From the NCBI RefSeq assembly GCF_029054785.1, contig NZ_JAIDEN010000021.1, forward strand, positions 1-30,943: a DNA stretch of 30,943 nt. Direction: 5' to 3'. The notes beneath the pieces were generated by a model. That model saw only the letters and a list, made by a program, of their open reading frames with translations, ran no database searches and was not told the DNA's origin. Both the position numbers and the translations under genes were made by a program. The DNA is from Duncaniella sp. (GTDB lineage Bacteria; Bacteroidota; Bacteroidia; Bacteroidales; Muribaculaceae). Of the stretch, positions 23,692-30,943 are shown one piece after another. Numbering within the stretch: position 1 is the stretch's first letter; each line of letters opens with the position of its first letter.

Positions 23692-25131
23692 CTAATTATT
23701 GTCGGGATCAGGGATTTCGTTTTTGTCGGCGTCATAACACTTTCCGGTGACCGGATCGCGGAAGTAGCGGAAAGTTCCGTTGTCGTCACGCACAATGTCC
23801 CATCCTGTTGCCGGATCTTTGGGATTTCCTTCGATCAGGAATGGATTTTTGATGACAGTGGTGCCGTCGGTGTCGTAATAGTTGCCGTTTTCGGAGTTGA
23901 AATAGCAGATCAGCTGGCCGTTGTCGTCGTAGACCGGAACGAGATCTTTCGAGATGCCCAGCCCGAAATTCGGTTTGAGCGGTATCTCGGAGTAGGGGAC
24001 CACCTGCACTACTACATCTATGTATTCTGCGAGTTTCCTGACCTCGAACTGATACCAGTAGTTGCGAAGCAGATCGAAAAAGTCGCCGACGGAAGCGCCT
24101 GAGGGTGCGTCGTTGTAATATTTGAAGTCGATGAAATAGTCTTTGGCATTGTATTCCTTGTAGCGTATCTTAAGGCGGCAGCGGGTGTCGGCGCTTCGGG
24201 TAGAATTGGGAAATTCGGGGATATAGACCGTATAATGTCCGTTGGCCGGATTCTTCTGAAGCAGCAGAGGAGTGGAGGTCTCGTTGGGATAAAGACCGTT
24301 GCCCGCAGGGAGCGAGGGGTAGAGGACATAGTCCTTGTCGTAGTTGTTTTTGACATACTGGTCCTGATGGGTCACTCCCTTTGGCATCGGGACTGCTTTG
24401 GTGATGTGGCGTGTCAGGGAGACCGACTCTATTTCATCGGCGGTGTCGGAATTGTCCCACACCTCGATCTTGGCCAGTGCTCTCAGCAGATGGAGGTCGC
24501 CGATAAAGGCGTCCATGCCTGATTGAAAGGTGATGCCGTCGCACTGGCGGACGCCGAACATTGCTATCTTGTCGTCGGCTGAAAGATCCCAGGAGGGGAG
24601 ACCGGCGGTGTAGTCGATCCAGTAATCGGCGGTGGAGACGAGATCGAAGAGCTGCGGAAGAGTGCCTGCGGTCTCAAGCTGCGGATAACGGTGACGCCAG
24701 TTCGCAAGCATCAGCACCTTGAACGAAGATCCGAGAGCATCGCGGAGATCGCGGTTGATCTTGAATTCAAGAAGGTAGGTCTTCGAGCTTGAAGTCTCGG
24801 AGAAGGGGACAATGACAGGATTGTCGATGGTGGCGAGCCATTGGTCATTCGTGTTGTAGAGGGCGACAACCAGGTCTTTGCCTGCGATGTCGATGTAGTT
24901 TTCATAGCCGGCTCCTTTGTCATAATTGCCGGGTGGGGTGGTGCGGGAGATCAGATCAGAGCCGGTGTGGATATAAAGGCCGATGGTGTGTTCAACCTGG
25001 ACACTGCTGCCGCTGCCCGTCCCGTCAGGAGCGTCAGCCCCTTCGGAACAGGCAACAAATCCAAATGCTGCGGCGGAAAGCAGCAGGGCAGAGAGTGTCC
25101 GGATTGAATTTGCAGTATATTTGTTAAACAT
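23692..25131 (-). CDS. Accessory fimbrillin lipoprotein with repeated C-terminal tail
   Basis: A 479-aa lipoprotein counted from the Met of MFNKYTAN. This start is preferred over an in-frame Met 39 codons upstream because it gives a proper signal peptide with lipobox GFVAC. The body is fimbrillin-like: an early KDLVVALYNTND strand region and a late NYWYQFEVRKL segment parallel to NHWYQIEVGKV in the major pilin. After that, the last 81 residues are an extra tail with two related units, DDNGQLICYF...YDTD and DDNGTFRYF...YDAD. It begins 25 bp after the FimB-like gene. It is likely a minor shaft or tip-adaptor subunit comparable in position to Mfa3/Mfa4; the exact place is not known. Confidence 0.75.
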   Translation of the reverse strand: MFNKYTANSIRTLSALLLSAAAFGFVACSEGADAPDGTGSGSSVQVEHTIGLYIHTGSDLISRTTPPGNYDKGAGYENYIDIAGKDLVVALYNTNDQWLATIDNPVIVPFSETSSSKTYLLEFKINRDLRDALGSSFKVLMLANWRHRYPQLETAGTLPQLFDLVSTADYWIDYTAGLPSWDLSADDKIAMFGVRQCDGITFQSGMDAFIGDLHLLRALAKIEVWDNSDTADEIESVSLTRHITKAVPMPKGVTHQDQYVKNNYDKDYVLYPSLPAGNGLYPNETSTPLLLQKNPANGHYTVYIPEFPNSTRSADTRCRLKIRYKEYNAKDYFIDFKYYNDAPSGASVGDFFDLLRNYWYQFEVRKLAEYIDVVVQVVPYSEIPLKPNFGLGISKDLVPVYDDNGQLICYFNSENGNYYDTDGTTVIKNPFLIEGNPKDPATGWDIVRDDNGTFRYFRDPVTGKCYDADKNEIPDPDNN

Positions 25132-25156
25132 TGTGTGTCGAATTGTCTGTGTGAAA

Positions 25157-26203
25157 TTAGAGATCTGAAGTCTGGCGTACCACCATCCAGCTGTTGATAT
25201 AAATATAAGAGTCCGCCCATCGGTTGCCTTCGTCAATGAAGAACACAAGATCGTATTTGTCCTGACGGTCGAGATATTCCTGCTCTGTCATGGACTGTTC
25301 GTAGCGACCCCGCACGAGCAGTGCATATTGGATCAGAGGAATATCGACGATCTTCTCGCCTGCCGGATTGTAGATCCTGACGCGCATGTCGTCTCTGCGG
25401 TCGGCCATCAGACGTCCGACTGTCAGATTGGCCACACAGGCGCTCATGCTTGTGATGACCGGGACATCATTGGCTTCGGGATATTCGATTCCGGCCGTAC
25501 CGGCAAGCACCTGCCAGGGATAATAGTTGATTTCCTCGTCCGGCATTATGGAGTTGTCCCAGTCCATCGAGCCGTTGGCATCGGTCACGGTGAAAGTGAA
25601 TCCTTCCTTGACGATTTCGCCTGAAAGGTGCTGGAGCAAGATGTTGACGTCGTTGGTGTTCTTGACGAGTTCCACATTATAGATATATGTCCCTTCATCT
25701 TCCGGGAATACCTTGACGTCGGTCTTGCCGTGGTAGAGACGCTTGAGGTCTTTGCGTGAGACTGCCGAAGCACCGGCGGCGCGCGATTCGTACTCGCGGT
25801 TGAGACGGCAGGTCAGATGAGAGTAGTGGCTCGCATCGGCGGAGACGGTGAAGTGCTCGTCGAGACCTTCGCCACACCATGCAAGCAGCTGATAGCTGCC
25901 GGGAGCCACGTCGAGATCCATCAGATAGCCGTCCTGGCGGAGCAGGTCGCCGCGCTCGCTTTTCTGCCAGACGATGTTGCCTGTGGCCGGATCAAGCAGA
26001 TAGAGGGTGACTGCGTTGACTTCTTTGGAGAAGGCGTTGGCATACGACATGTTCATGTCGAAAATGAACCGAGCCTTGTAGTGGGGATCACAGTCTCCTT
26101 CTTCGTCATACATGAGTCCGCTGCAACTGCCGAGCGACAGTGCGGAGAGCAGGATTGCGACGATTCGCAGGTTGGTTTTGTGGAGCTTCGTATTGAGTTT
26201 CAT
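25157..26203 (-). CDS. FimB/Mfa2-family fimbrial anchor lipoprotein
   Basis: A 348-aa lipoprotein, signal peptide ending in the lipobox SLGSC. Family hallmarks follow at once: a MYDEEGDCDPHY stretch with a second cysteine, then FIFDMNMSYANAF. The middle has VTLYLLD and the GSYQLLAWCG segment; the C-terminus ends YIYINSWMVVRQTSDL. In Porphyromonas, Mfa2 and FimB sit in the outer membrane, anchor the shaft and limit fimbria length, so the same role is expected. It lies downstream of the major pilin, separated from it by a terminator hairpin, and upstream of the accessory subunits, the standard mfa order. Confidence 0.88.
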   Translation of the reverse strand: MKLNTKLHKTNLRIVAILLSALSLGSCSGLMYDEEGDCDPHYKARFIFDMNMSYANAFSKEVNAVTLYLLDPATGNIVWQKSERGDLLRQDGYLMDLDVAPGSYQLLAWCGEGLDEHFTVSADASHYSHLTCRLNREYESRAAGASAVSRKDLKRLYHGKTDVKVFPEDEGTYIYNVELVKNTNDVNILLQHLSGEIVKEGFTFTVTDANGSMDWDNSIMPDEEINYYPWQVLAGTAGIEYPEANDVPVITSMSACVANLTVGRLMADRRDDMRVRIYNPAGEKIVDIPLIQYALLVRGRYEQSMTEQEYLDRQDKYDLVFFIDEGNRWADSYIYINSWMVVRQTSDL

Positions 26204-26410
26204 CTTACGATCTGTGATAATGATGTATGGGGGTTGTTCTTGGGTAATCTTGATATATGTTGTGGAGGGCCGGGAGACCCTCTCGCTGTTGTCGGGTTAA
26301 AGAAAAAAAGGAGGTGAGAGGTGTGATGAGGAGGGGTTGAGGAGCGGAAAGGTGATGGGGTGTGTCTGTCAGCAGCATAGGATCGGTGACAAAGGTCCGG
26401 TTTGAGAGAA

Positions 26411-26455
26411 AAAAAGAAAGGTGCGGGAATCCGCGGGATGGAATTCCCGCACCTT
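26411..26455 (-). terminator. Terminator between the major pilin and the anchor gene
   Basis: A 13-bp perfect stem (AAGGTGCGGGAAT/ATTCCCGCACCTT, 26418-26430 and 26443-26455) has a 12-nt loop. On the minus strand it is followed by TTTCTTTTTTTC. It lies 43 bp after the pilin stop, so most transcripts probably end here and only read-through reaches the anchor and accessory genes. The rest of the 294-bp gap is G/A-rich without a recognisable promoter. Confidence 0.85.
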
Positions 26456-26497
26456 GATTTAAGTGATTGTCTTAAGAGACTGATATGACTTTTTCGA

Positions 26498-28279
26498 TTA
26501 GAGATCTACGCTCTGCTTAACAACCTTCCAGGAAAGGATGCTGATGTTGGCTGCCATACCGAAGGTTTCTTTCGAGGGATTGTCGGGAATGAGTTCCTCG
26601 GTGCTGCCTTCGCTGGGGTCGAATACGCCCTGGCCGAGACGGAACACTTTGCCTACCTCGATCTGATACCAGTGGTTGCGGACAACACCGTACTGACCGT
26701 TTTCGGTAACAGTGTAGTCGTTATTGTTGTTGAAGCCGGCATTTTTGCCAAGGAGGTGTTCAACGGGAACATAGTAAACGCTTGCACCGCCGGTATAGGC
26801 AGTCGGGTTTTCATTGAAGAAGTAAGAGTTGAGAGCAGCCTCGAAATCAGCTGTTGCAACAGCAGTGGCTTTATTGTCGCTGAGTGCATAGAGCTGGGTG
26901 TTTTCGCCAAGAGCGGAAGCGAGTTTCACTACGCCTGTGCCAAACTTGGTGTCCTTGACGATCTCTACGTTATCAGCGCTAACCTGAGTATAGTTGTCGC
27001 GATTGAGAGTGCCGTCTTCGTTGGTCTCGCTTGAGCTGCCGGTCTTGATATAGTAGTTGAGCTGGCTGGTAGCGTTCAGGCGGTTGAGGATGTAGGGAAC
27101 GAACTGATCTTTCTTGTAGTAGACACCGCTGAAGAGGATGAGATCAAGAGGCTTCTGGCAATCTTTGTCTTCATAGATTGTGGCGGTGAAGACAACGTTG
27201 GTCACACGGGCAGGGGTGAGGACGTTGTTGCCGTTGCGGATAACAGTGTAGTCTGCGGTAGTTTCGTTTGAGTAGACAGCACCCTTGAGTTCTCCATCGA
27301 TGCCGCTGAAAGTCGGATATGAGAGCTTGAAGTTCTTGTCGTCATAGTTGACAGACTTGCCCCAGTAGCTGCGGTGGAGCTGTGCGATGTTCCAGGTATC
27401 CCAAAGCCCGGAGAGTTTATCAAGGTTCTTGCCGAGGAATGAAGTGGGCTCGGTGCCGGTCACTCCGAATTTTTCAATCTGTACGTAGACGGGAGTTGAA
27501 CCGATGTTTGTGCTGCCGTTGTCGTTGTTCTCCGCACCTGCAATGGTCACATCTACCTTGAAGGGATTGCCTTCGGGAAGTGAGATGGTGAACTTGGCTG
27601 CGAGACGCTCAACATAGATTTTTACGACGTCTTTAGCCGGTACATTCTTAAGGTCAACAGGTTCTGTCTTGAGATTGCTTTCCTGAAGAAGGTTGGCATA
27701 GTAGACACCTGCTTCATACTGGTTGGGGAAAGCTGTCTCTCCGCCGTTGAAGCTTGAGGTTGACATCACGAAAGAAGATCCGTTCTGCCAGTTGGTCTGG
27801 AAGTTGCGTACTTCAGCCATTTTGCGCGGAGTCTCGCGGATGTATGACAGAAGTTCGGGAGAAGCATTGAGAACTGTTACAAGATATTTGGGGAGATTTT
27901 TCTTAGTGAGGTTCTTGAGAACAAGCACATTGTTGCTCTGGAATTCAACGTTATAGCCTTTGTCGTTTTCCTGTTCTTCGTCTTTGACATCGTCGCCTCC
28001 GTTCCATACGCTTGCTTCGGTCACGAACATCTGGTCTTTGTCGAAGAAGAAGAAGTGAGCGGTGTTGACTGCATGCTCGTTAGGCTCGCCGGGAACGAGG
28101 TCACCCTCTTCGGCACGGCCCATTGCATTTGCATCTGTGATGTTCACAGTCAGATACATTGTGGTGCCTTCTCCCTCCGGAGTATTGCCGTTGTTTCCAC
28201 CGTTTGACGGTTCGTCGCTTGAACAGGCAGCAAACGCCATTGCTGCGGCTGTTGTCAGAAATAAGCTTTTAAATTTCAT
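26498..28279 (-). CDS. Mfa1-like major fimbrial subunit
   Basis: A 593-aa pilin precursor, close in size to Mfa1 of Porphyromonas (563 aa). The lipoprotein signal ends AFAAC, lipidation at C19, followed by a flexible SSDEPSNGGNNG linker. R55 in AMGRAEEG is the likely trypsin-like processing site that frees the N-terminal strand groove for donor-strand assembly. Typical Mfa1 elements follow: TAHFFFFDKDQMF, YLVTVLNA, and the C-terminal block GVVRNHWYQIEVGKV with ISILSWKVVKQSVDL as the donor strand. It lies 139 bp downstream of the DUF3868 gene with no clear promoter in the gap, and is followed by a strong terminator, which fits the highest expression in the operon. Processing and assembly are inferred from the family. 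Confidence 0.9.
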   Translation of the reverse strand: MKFKSLFLTTAAAMAFAACSSDEPSNGGNNGNTPEGEGTTMYLTVNITDANAMGRAEEGDLVPGEPNEHAVNTAHFFFFDKDQMFVTEASVWNGGDDVKDEEQENDKGYNVEFQSNNVLVLKNLTKKNLPKYLVTVLNASPELLSYIRETPRKMAEVRNFQTNWQNGSSFVMSTSSFNGGETAFPNQYEAGVYYANLLQESNLKTEPVDLKNVPAKDVVKIYVERLAAKFTISLPEGNPFKVDVTIAGAENNDNGSTNIGSTPVYVQIEKFGVTGTEPTSFLGKNLDKLSGLWDTWNIAQLHRSYWGKSVNYDDKNFKLSYPTFSGIDGELKGAVYSNETTADYTVIRNGNNVLTPARVTNVVFTATIYEDKDCQKPLDLILFSGVYYKKDQFVPYILNRLNATSQLNYYIKTGSSSETNEDGTLNRDNYTQVSADNVEIVKDTKFGTGVVKLASALGENTQLYALSDNKATAVATADFEAALNSYFFNENPTAYTGGASVYYVPVEHLLGKNAGFNNNNDYTVTENGQYGVVRNHWYQIEVGKVFRLGQGVFDPSEGSTEELIPDNPSKETFGMAANISILSWKVVKQSVDL

Positions 28280-28418
28280 CTGTAATTGATTATTGAATTG
28301 GTTTTTAATTTGTTACTAATTGAATCTGTGAATGAAATCTGTAATGTGATGTGTTGAGTAAAAAAATGTAAAGTTTAAAAAGTCGGGTTATTATTGTGTG
28401 GAGAGTTTATGGACTGCG

Positions 28419-29867
28419 TTACTTGTCTGTTGAAGCCTGAGGCTGGAGCTTGTCGAGCTGTCGGATTGCATCGGCGGCTTCGGGTATGGATGTCGCATTC
28501 TCGAAATACTTGCGGGCTGCGGCATAGTCACCTTTGAGAGCTTCGCGGACACCTCTAATGTATTCGGTCTGTTCGGAAGATCCGGCTTTGTCGAGGAATC
28601 GGTTGGCCTGGTCGAGATCACCGCGTTCGAGGGCGCAGACGGCAGCGTTGAGATTGGCTGCGGGATCGTTGGGATACATGCGCACGGCTGTCTCGAACAC
28701 ATCGTTGAATTCGTCGCTGCCCGGTTCGCAGTCCTGAGCCACGAGATAGAATTCGTTGAGGCTGAGTTTCTGCGGGTGTTCCTTCATGATGCGGCGGATC
28801 TCGTTGACGTCGCTGTAAGAGCGGATTGTGTATTCGATGCGATAGTCAGTGTGGCGCAGTGCGGGATAGTAGGTCTGCAACATGAAGCGGTAGTCCTCAG
28901 GATAGAGCTTCTTGATGCGGGCTTCCTTGGCGTCAGGCTCCATGTCGGAGTCGATGAGCGCGAGGATTTCGGTGCGCGCAGGCAGATTGGATCCGTCAAC
29001 AAACCTTTTGAGTCCGGCCCAGTCCTCAGGCTCGAAGTCGGTTGCGATGACTCCGGAGTCAAAGCGGTAGAGCTTCTGGATATAGTCCTTGAGGGCCGCT
29101 GTTCGGCCTATGGCGAGATCGCGGTTGTGGGAGTAGGGGCTTTCAGGGGATGCGAAGCCTTTGAGCCAGACGCGGGTGATGGTTACGTCGCGGTCACCGC
29201 GGACGGAGTCGATCGTGGCCTGGATCTTGGCCAGTTCGGTGGTGTTGCGGCGATATTCGGGATAGATGATGGTCTGGTCGACGGGGAAGTCGATGAAGGC
29301 CGATCCGGAAAGTTCGCGGTGCTTCTCGCCGTTGCCCTGCGGACGGACATAGACCCACTGCGGGGTGAAATATCCGTAGTATCCGTAAGGTCCGTCGAAT
29401 GGAGCGGATGCAAGCAGTTTGCGGCAGCATCCGAAGTCCGAGCGGTTGAGATAGACCGACGATCCGTTCATCCAGTCGGCGTAGGGGAGTATCTGATTGT
29501 AGTGAAGGCTGTCGGGTTTCTCTGACGCGCGTATCACTGTCTCGTCAAAGCCTGAGATCATGCCGGGGGTGTTGCGCTGGTACTGGTAGTAGCGGACACG
29601 TCCGTAGATGCCGATGGCGGGGAGGCGGAGGGTGTCGCTTCCGTTGATGATGCTCGGAGTCAGGAGCACCGCGCGGTTGCTTTCGACCTGAAGACGGCTG
29701 AGATCAAGGGTCATGTCGACGTTCATGTAGTCGCCGTGGCGCTGGAGCGATGCCTGCTCCACGTTTACACCGAGCGGTATTGTGCGGGTTGCCGATGTGT
29801 TTTCCGCCGAAGCGCTCAGGGTCAGGCCGATGAATAGAGACGATATGGTAAGGGCTTGGAATTTCAT
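28419..29867 (-). CDS. DUF3868 domain protein with OmpA-like and TPR regions
   Basis: A 482-aa exported protein with a Sec signal peptide (cleavage after SASA, about residue 21). The N-terminal half, with LGVNVEQASL, VLLTPSIING and YGRVRYYQYQR, matches DUF3868. The middle has an OmpA-C-like segment, TRVWLKGFASPESPYSHNRDLAIGRTAAL, which in OmpA proteins binds peptidoglycan. The C-terminal 130 residues look like TPR repeats (NLNAAVCALERGDLDQA, then REALKGDYAAARKYFENA). Genes of this type sit upstream of mfa-type pilins in Bacteroidales. A scaffold or periplasmic tether for fimbria assembly is plausible but untested. It starts 24 bp after the DUF3575 gene ends. Confidence 0.85.
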   Translation of the reverse strand: MKFQALTISSLFIGLTLSASAENTSATRTIPLGVNVEQASLQRHGDYMNVDMTLDLSRLQVESNRAVLLTPSIINGSDTLRLPAIGIYGRVRYYQYQRNTPGMISGFDETVIRASEKPDSLHYNQILPYADWMNGSSVYLNRSDFGCCRKLLASAPFDGPYGYYGYFTPQWVYVRPQGNGEKHRELSGSAFIDFPVDQTIIYPEYRRNTTELAKIQATIDSVRGDRDVTITRVWLKGFASPESPYSHNRDLAIGRTAALKDYIQKLYRFDSGVIATDFEPEDWAGLKRFVDGSNLPARTEILALIDSDMEPDAKEARIKKLYPEDYRFMLQTYYPALRHTDYRIEYTIRSYSDVNEIRRIMKEHPQKLSLNEFYLVAQDCEPGSDEFNDVFETAVRMYPNDPAANLNAAVCALERGDLDQANRFLDKAGSSEQTEYIRGVREALKGDYAAARKYFENATSIPEAADAIRQLDKLQPQASTDK

Positions 29868-29891
29868 TTCAGTGCGTTTAAATGAGGTGGT

Positions 29892-30482
29892 TTAAAACAG
29901 ATACACTAAGTTGATTGCGGCTTTGGTCGGTCCGAAGTAGTTGTGAGGGCGGTCGGATTTGAGTTTCTTTCCGCAGCCCGCACACTTGTACTGGCTGTAA
30001 CGTGTGTAGGAATAGCCGATACCGATCTCAGCTTCAAGGTTCCAGTGGCGTCCGAGGATCCAGGCATAACCGTAGGCCACGCCGCCTCCGACAAACCAGC
30101 CCTGAAAACGATAGTCTTTGAGTTTGGAGAAATCTGTGCCAAGCATGGAGAATCCGGTGTCAAGTCCACCGATGTTGTATTGGCCTCCGTGGAGATGTGC
30201 GCCGACAAAATGGCCGGCGAAGCGGTCGCAGAACCAATAGCGGGCCTCCGGCTGCACAAACCAGTGTTTCCAGCGTTTGTTGTCACTGAAAGTCCAGGCG
30301 TTGAACTCGCCGGAAACATCCAGTGTCCACTTAGGAGCGAGGCCTACCTCTCCTCCTAAGTTGATGTTCGTGAAAATATCGGACGAAAGGTCGGTCTTGA
30401 CAGCAAGATCCTGAGCTTTCGAAGTCTCGAACAAGCCTGCAAGCAGAAAGATTACAAGCAATACTCTTTTCATCGACGACAT
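29892..30482 (-). CDS. DUF3575 outer-membrane barrel-like protein
   Basis: A 196-aa exported protein with a signal peptide ending about TSKA before QDLAVKTD. The mature part has alternating aromatic strands (WTLDVSGEFNAW, HWFVQPEARYWF, GWFVGGGVAYGYAW, WNLEAEIGIGYSYTRY) and a terminal aromatic strand INLVYLF, as expected for a small outer-membrane beta barrel. KCAGCGKK near the C-terminus is a C-x2-C pair in a predicted loop, known in this family. It is the first gene of the fimbrial operon. The ATG at 30482 and a second one 3 codons later are both possible starts. The role in fimbria biogenesis is inferred from constant linkage with DUF3868 and Mfa1 genes. Confidence 0.85.
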   Translation of the reverse strand: MSSMKRVLLVIFLLAGLFETSKAQDLAVKTDLSSDIFTNINLGGEVGLAPKWTLDVSGEFNAWTFSDNKRWKHWFVQPEARYWFCDRFAGHFVGAHLHGGQYNIGGLDTGFSMLGTDFSKLKDYRFQGWFVGGGVAYGYAWILGRHWNLEAEIGIGYSYTRYSQYKCAGCGKKLKSDRPHNYFGPTKAAINLVYLF

Positions 30483-30543
30483 AGAAATCCTATAATTGTT
30501 ACTATTTTGCTTATGTGTTGTAAAGGAAGGCGTTTTTTAGAAC

Positions 30544-30637
30544 GTAAGAATACCGGTGAATGCCTCCGCGATGGTGGCAACCCCAAGATTGCAAGCGGCA
30601 AACACATGACGGTTCAATGCTTGCAGGTATTACTTAC
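30544..30637 (-). ncRNA. Candidate structured leader RNA of the fimbrial operon
   Basis: On the minus strand these 94 nt can fold as a three-way junction. P1 pairs GTAAGTAATACC (30637-30626) with GGTATTCTTAC (30554-30544), one bulge. P2 pairs TGCAAGC with GCTTGCA (30625-30619 and 30596-30590). P3 pairs GGT and TGCC with GGCA and ACC inside 30582-30555. The element ends about 60 nt before the first start codon and lies within the leader of about 260 nt. No U-run follows, so it is not a simple terminator. I cannot assign it to a known riboswitch class. Confidence 0.5.
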
Positions 30638-30749
30638 ATATAACCCAACTGATTACGTGACATAAACGATGTTACTACTATTGTATAATGCTACTATTTG
30701 TGATGTGTCTCATAGAAGTCTCTCAGTTAGGGAGGCTACTTTTCAGCGA

Positions 30750-30781
30750 CAAAAGTAGTGCATTATTTTTAATCTTGCAAT
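30750..30781 (-). promoter_or_regulatory. Promoter of the fimbrial operon
   Basis: The minus strand shows TACTTTTG at 30757-30750 (full TAnnTTTG match) and ATTG at 30781-30778 (3 of 4 to the -33 TTTG), separated by 20 bp. The start would be near 30741, giving a leader of about 260 nt before the DUF3575 gene. The 461-bp end region holds this promoter, the structured leader and the edge repeat. Confidence 0.65.
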
Positions 30782-30846
30782 AAATAAGATAAAATAATTG
30801 AATTTTTTTGAAACATGTTTTGAAGTTGATTCTGGATCGCGGTTTT

Positions 30847-30943
30847 AGAGGTTGTTTAAAAACAAGAGTTAAAATCTGAGCGAAAGTTTTGAGGTGAATA
30901 TGGCTCTGAATTGAAGGAGCATAGCGAGCTATGTGACTGAAAT
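30847..30943 (+). mobile_element. MITE-like interspersed repeat, copy 2 (cut by window edge)
   Basis: It begins AGAGGTTGTTTA (30847-30858), identical over 12 bases to the left end of copy 1 at 12958. Positions 30870-30919 match the minus strand of 13191-13142 at 44 of 50 bases. After that it contains CATAGCGAGCTATG, a palindrome not found at the corresponding place in copy 1. The element continues past the window end. Confidence 0.55.

Noticed and set aside
25132..25248. Longer start for the accessory fimbrillin at 25248.
   Set aside because: The extra 39 residues would bury a good lipoprotein signal peptide and would overlap the preceding gene by 92 bp; the Met at 25131 gives the signal peptide at the N-terminus.
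30544..30781. Invertible (phase-variable) promoter for the fimbrial operon, as in some Bacteroidales surface loci.
   Set aside because: The only inverted repeats seen (30544-30554 and 30626-30637) do not enclose the promoter at 30750-30781, and no invertase gene is present.

Overview
The window looks like a chromosomal segment of a Bacteroidales gut bacterium, most probably Muribaculaceae or a close relative. This rests on recognised protein types and on promoter shape; no database was searched. The evidence is a complete Mfa1/Mfa2-type fimbrial cluster with DUF3575 and DUF3868/OmpA partners, class III fructose-bisphosphatase, lipoprotein signal peptides typical of Bacteroidetes, and several promoters with the Bacteroidetes -7 element TAnnTTTG. 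No rRNA or tRNA gene was seen.

Layout. 155-1258 (+) is a ROK-family sugar kinase. 1346-2150 (-) is a two-gene module, a small helical protein overlapping a zeta-toxin-like P-loop kinase. dnaK and asnA follow on the minus strand (2322-5583). Divergent from asnA is a plus-strand run: threonylcarbamoyl-AMP synthase, a polyprenyl-phosphate sugar transferase and a CLC chloride channel (5850-9647). It converges on fbp (9771-11786, -) at a shared bidirectional terminator.

12070-19006 (+) is a ketodeoxyuronate catabolism locus: kduD, an orphan GatC-type PTS EIIC, a kduI that carries a signal peptide, an NfnA/NfnB-like flavin/iron-sulphur pair, and kdgK. Together they suggest the following route. Unsaturated uronate released in the periplasm is isomerised there by KduI and enters through the EIIC acting without phosphotransfer. 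KduD then reduces it to 2-keto-3-deoxygluconate, which KdgK phosphorylates. The transport and compartment steps are inference. A MITE-like repeat of about 256 bp lies between kduD and the EIIC gene.

19007-20254 is repeat-rich: a terminator, three REP-like palindromes, and a 164-codon gene of unknown function inside inverted repeats of 83 bp (81 identical) and 23 bp (identical).

20255-30482 (-) is the fimbrial operon, transcribed from the right: DUF3575 protein, DUF3868/OmpA/TPR protein, Mfa1-like pilin, a strong terminator, Mfa2/FimB anchor, an accessory fimbrillin and a 1144-aa putative tip lipoprotein. Its promoter at about 30750-30781 implies a leader of about 260 nt with a compact three-way-junction fold. 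The window ends inside a second copy of the MITE-like repeat.

The strongest leads are the exported KduI plus orphan EIIC, the inverted-repeat-flanked gene, and the structured fimbrial leader.
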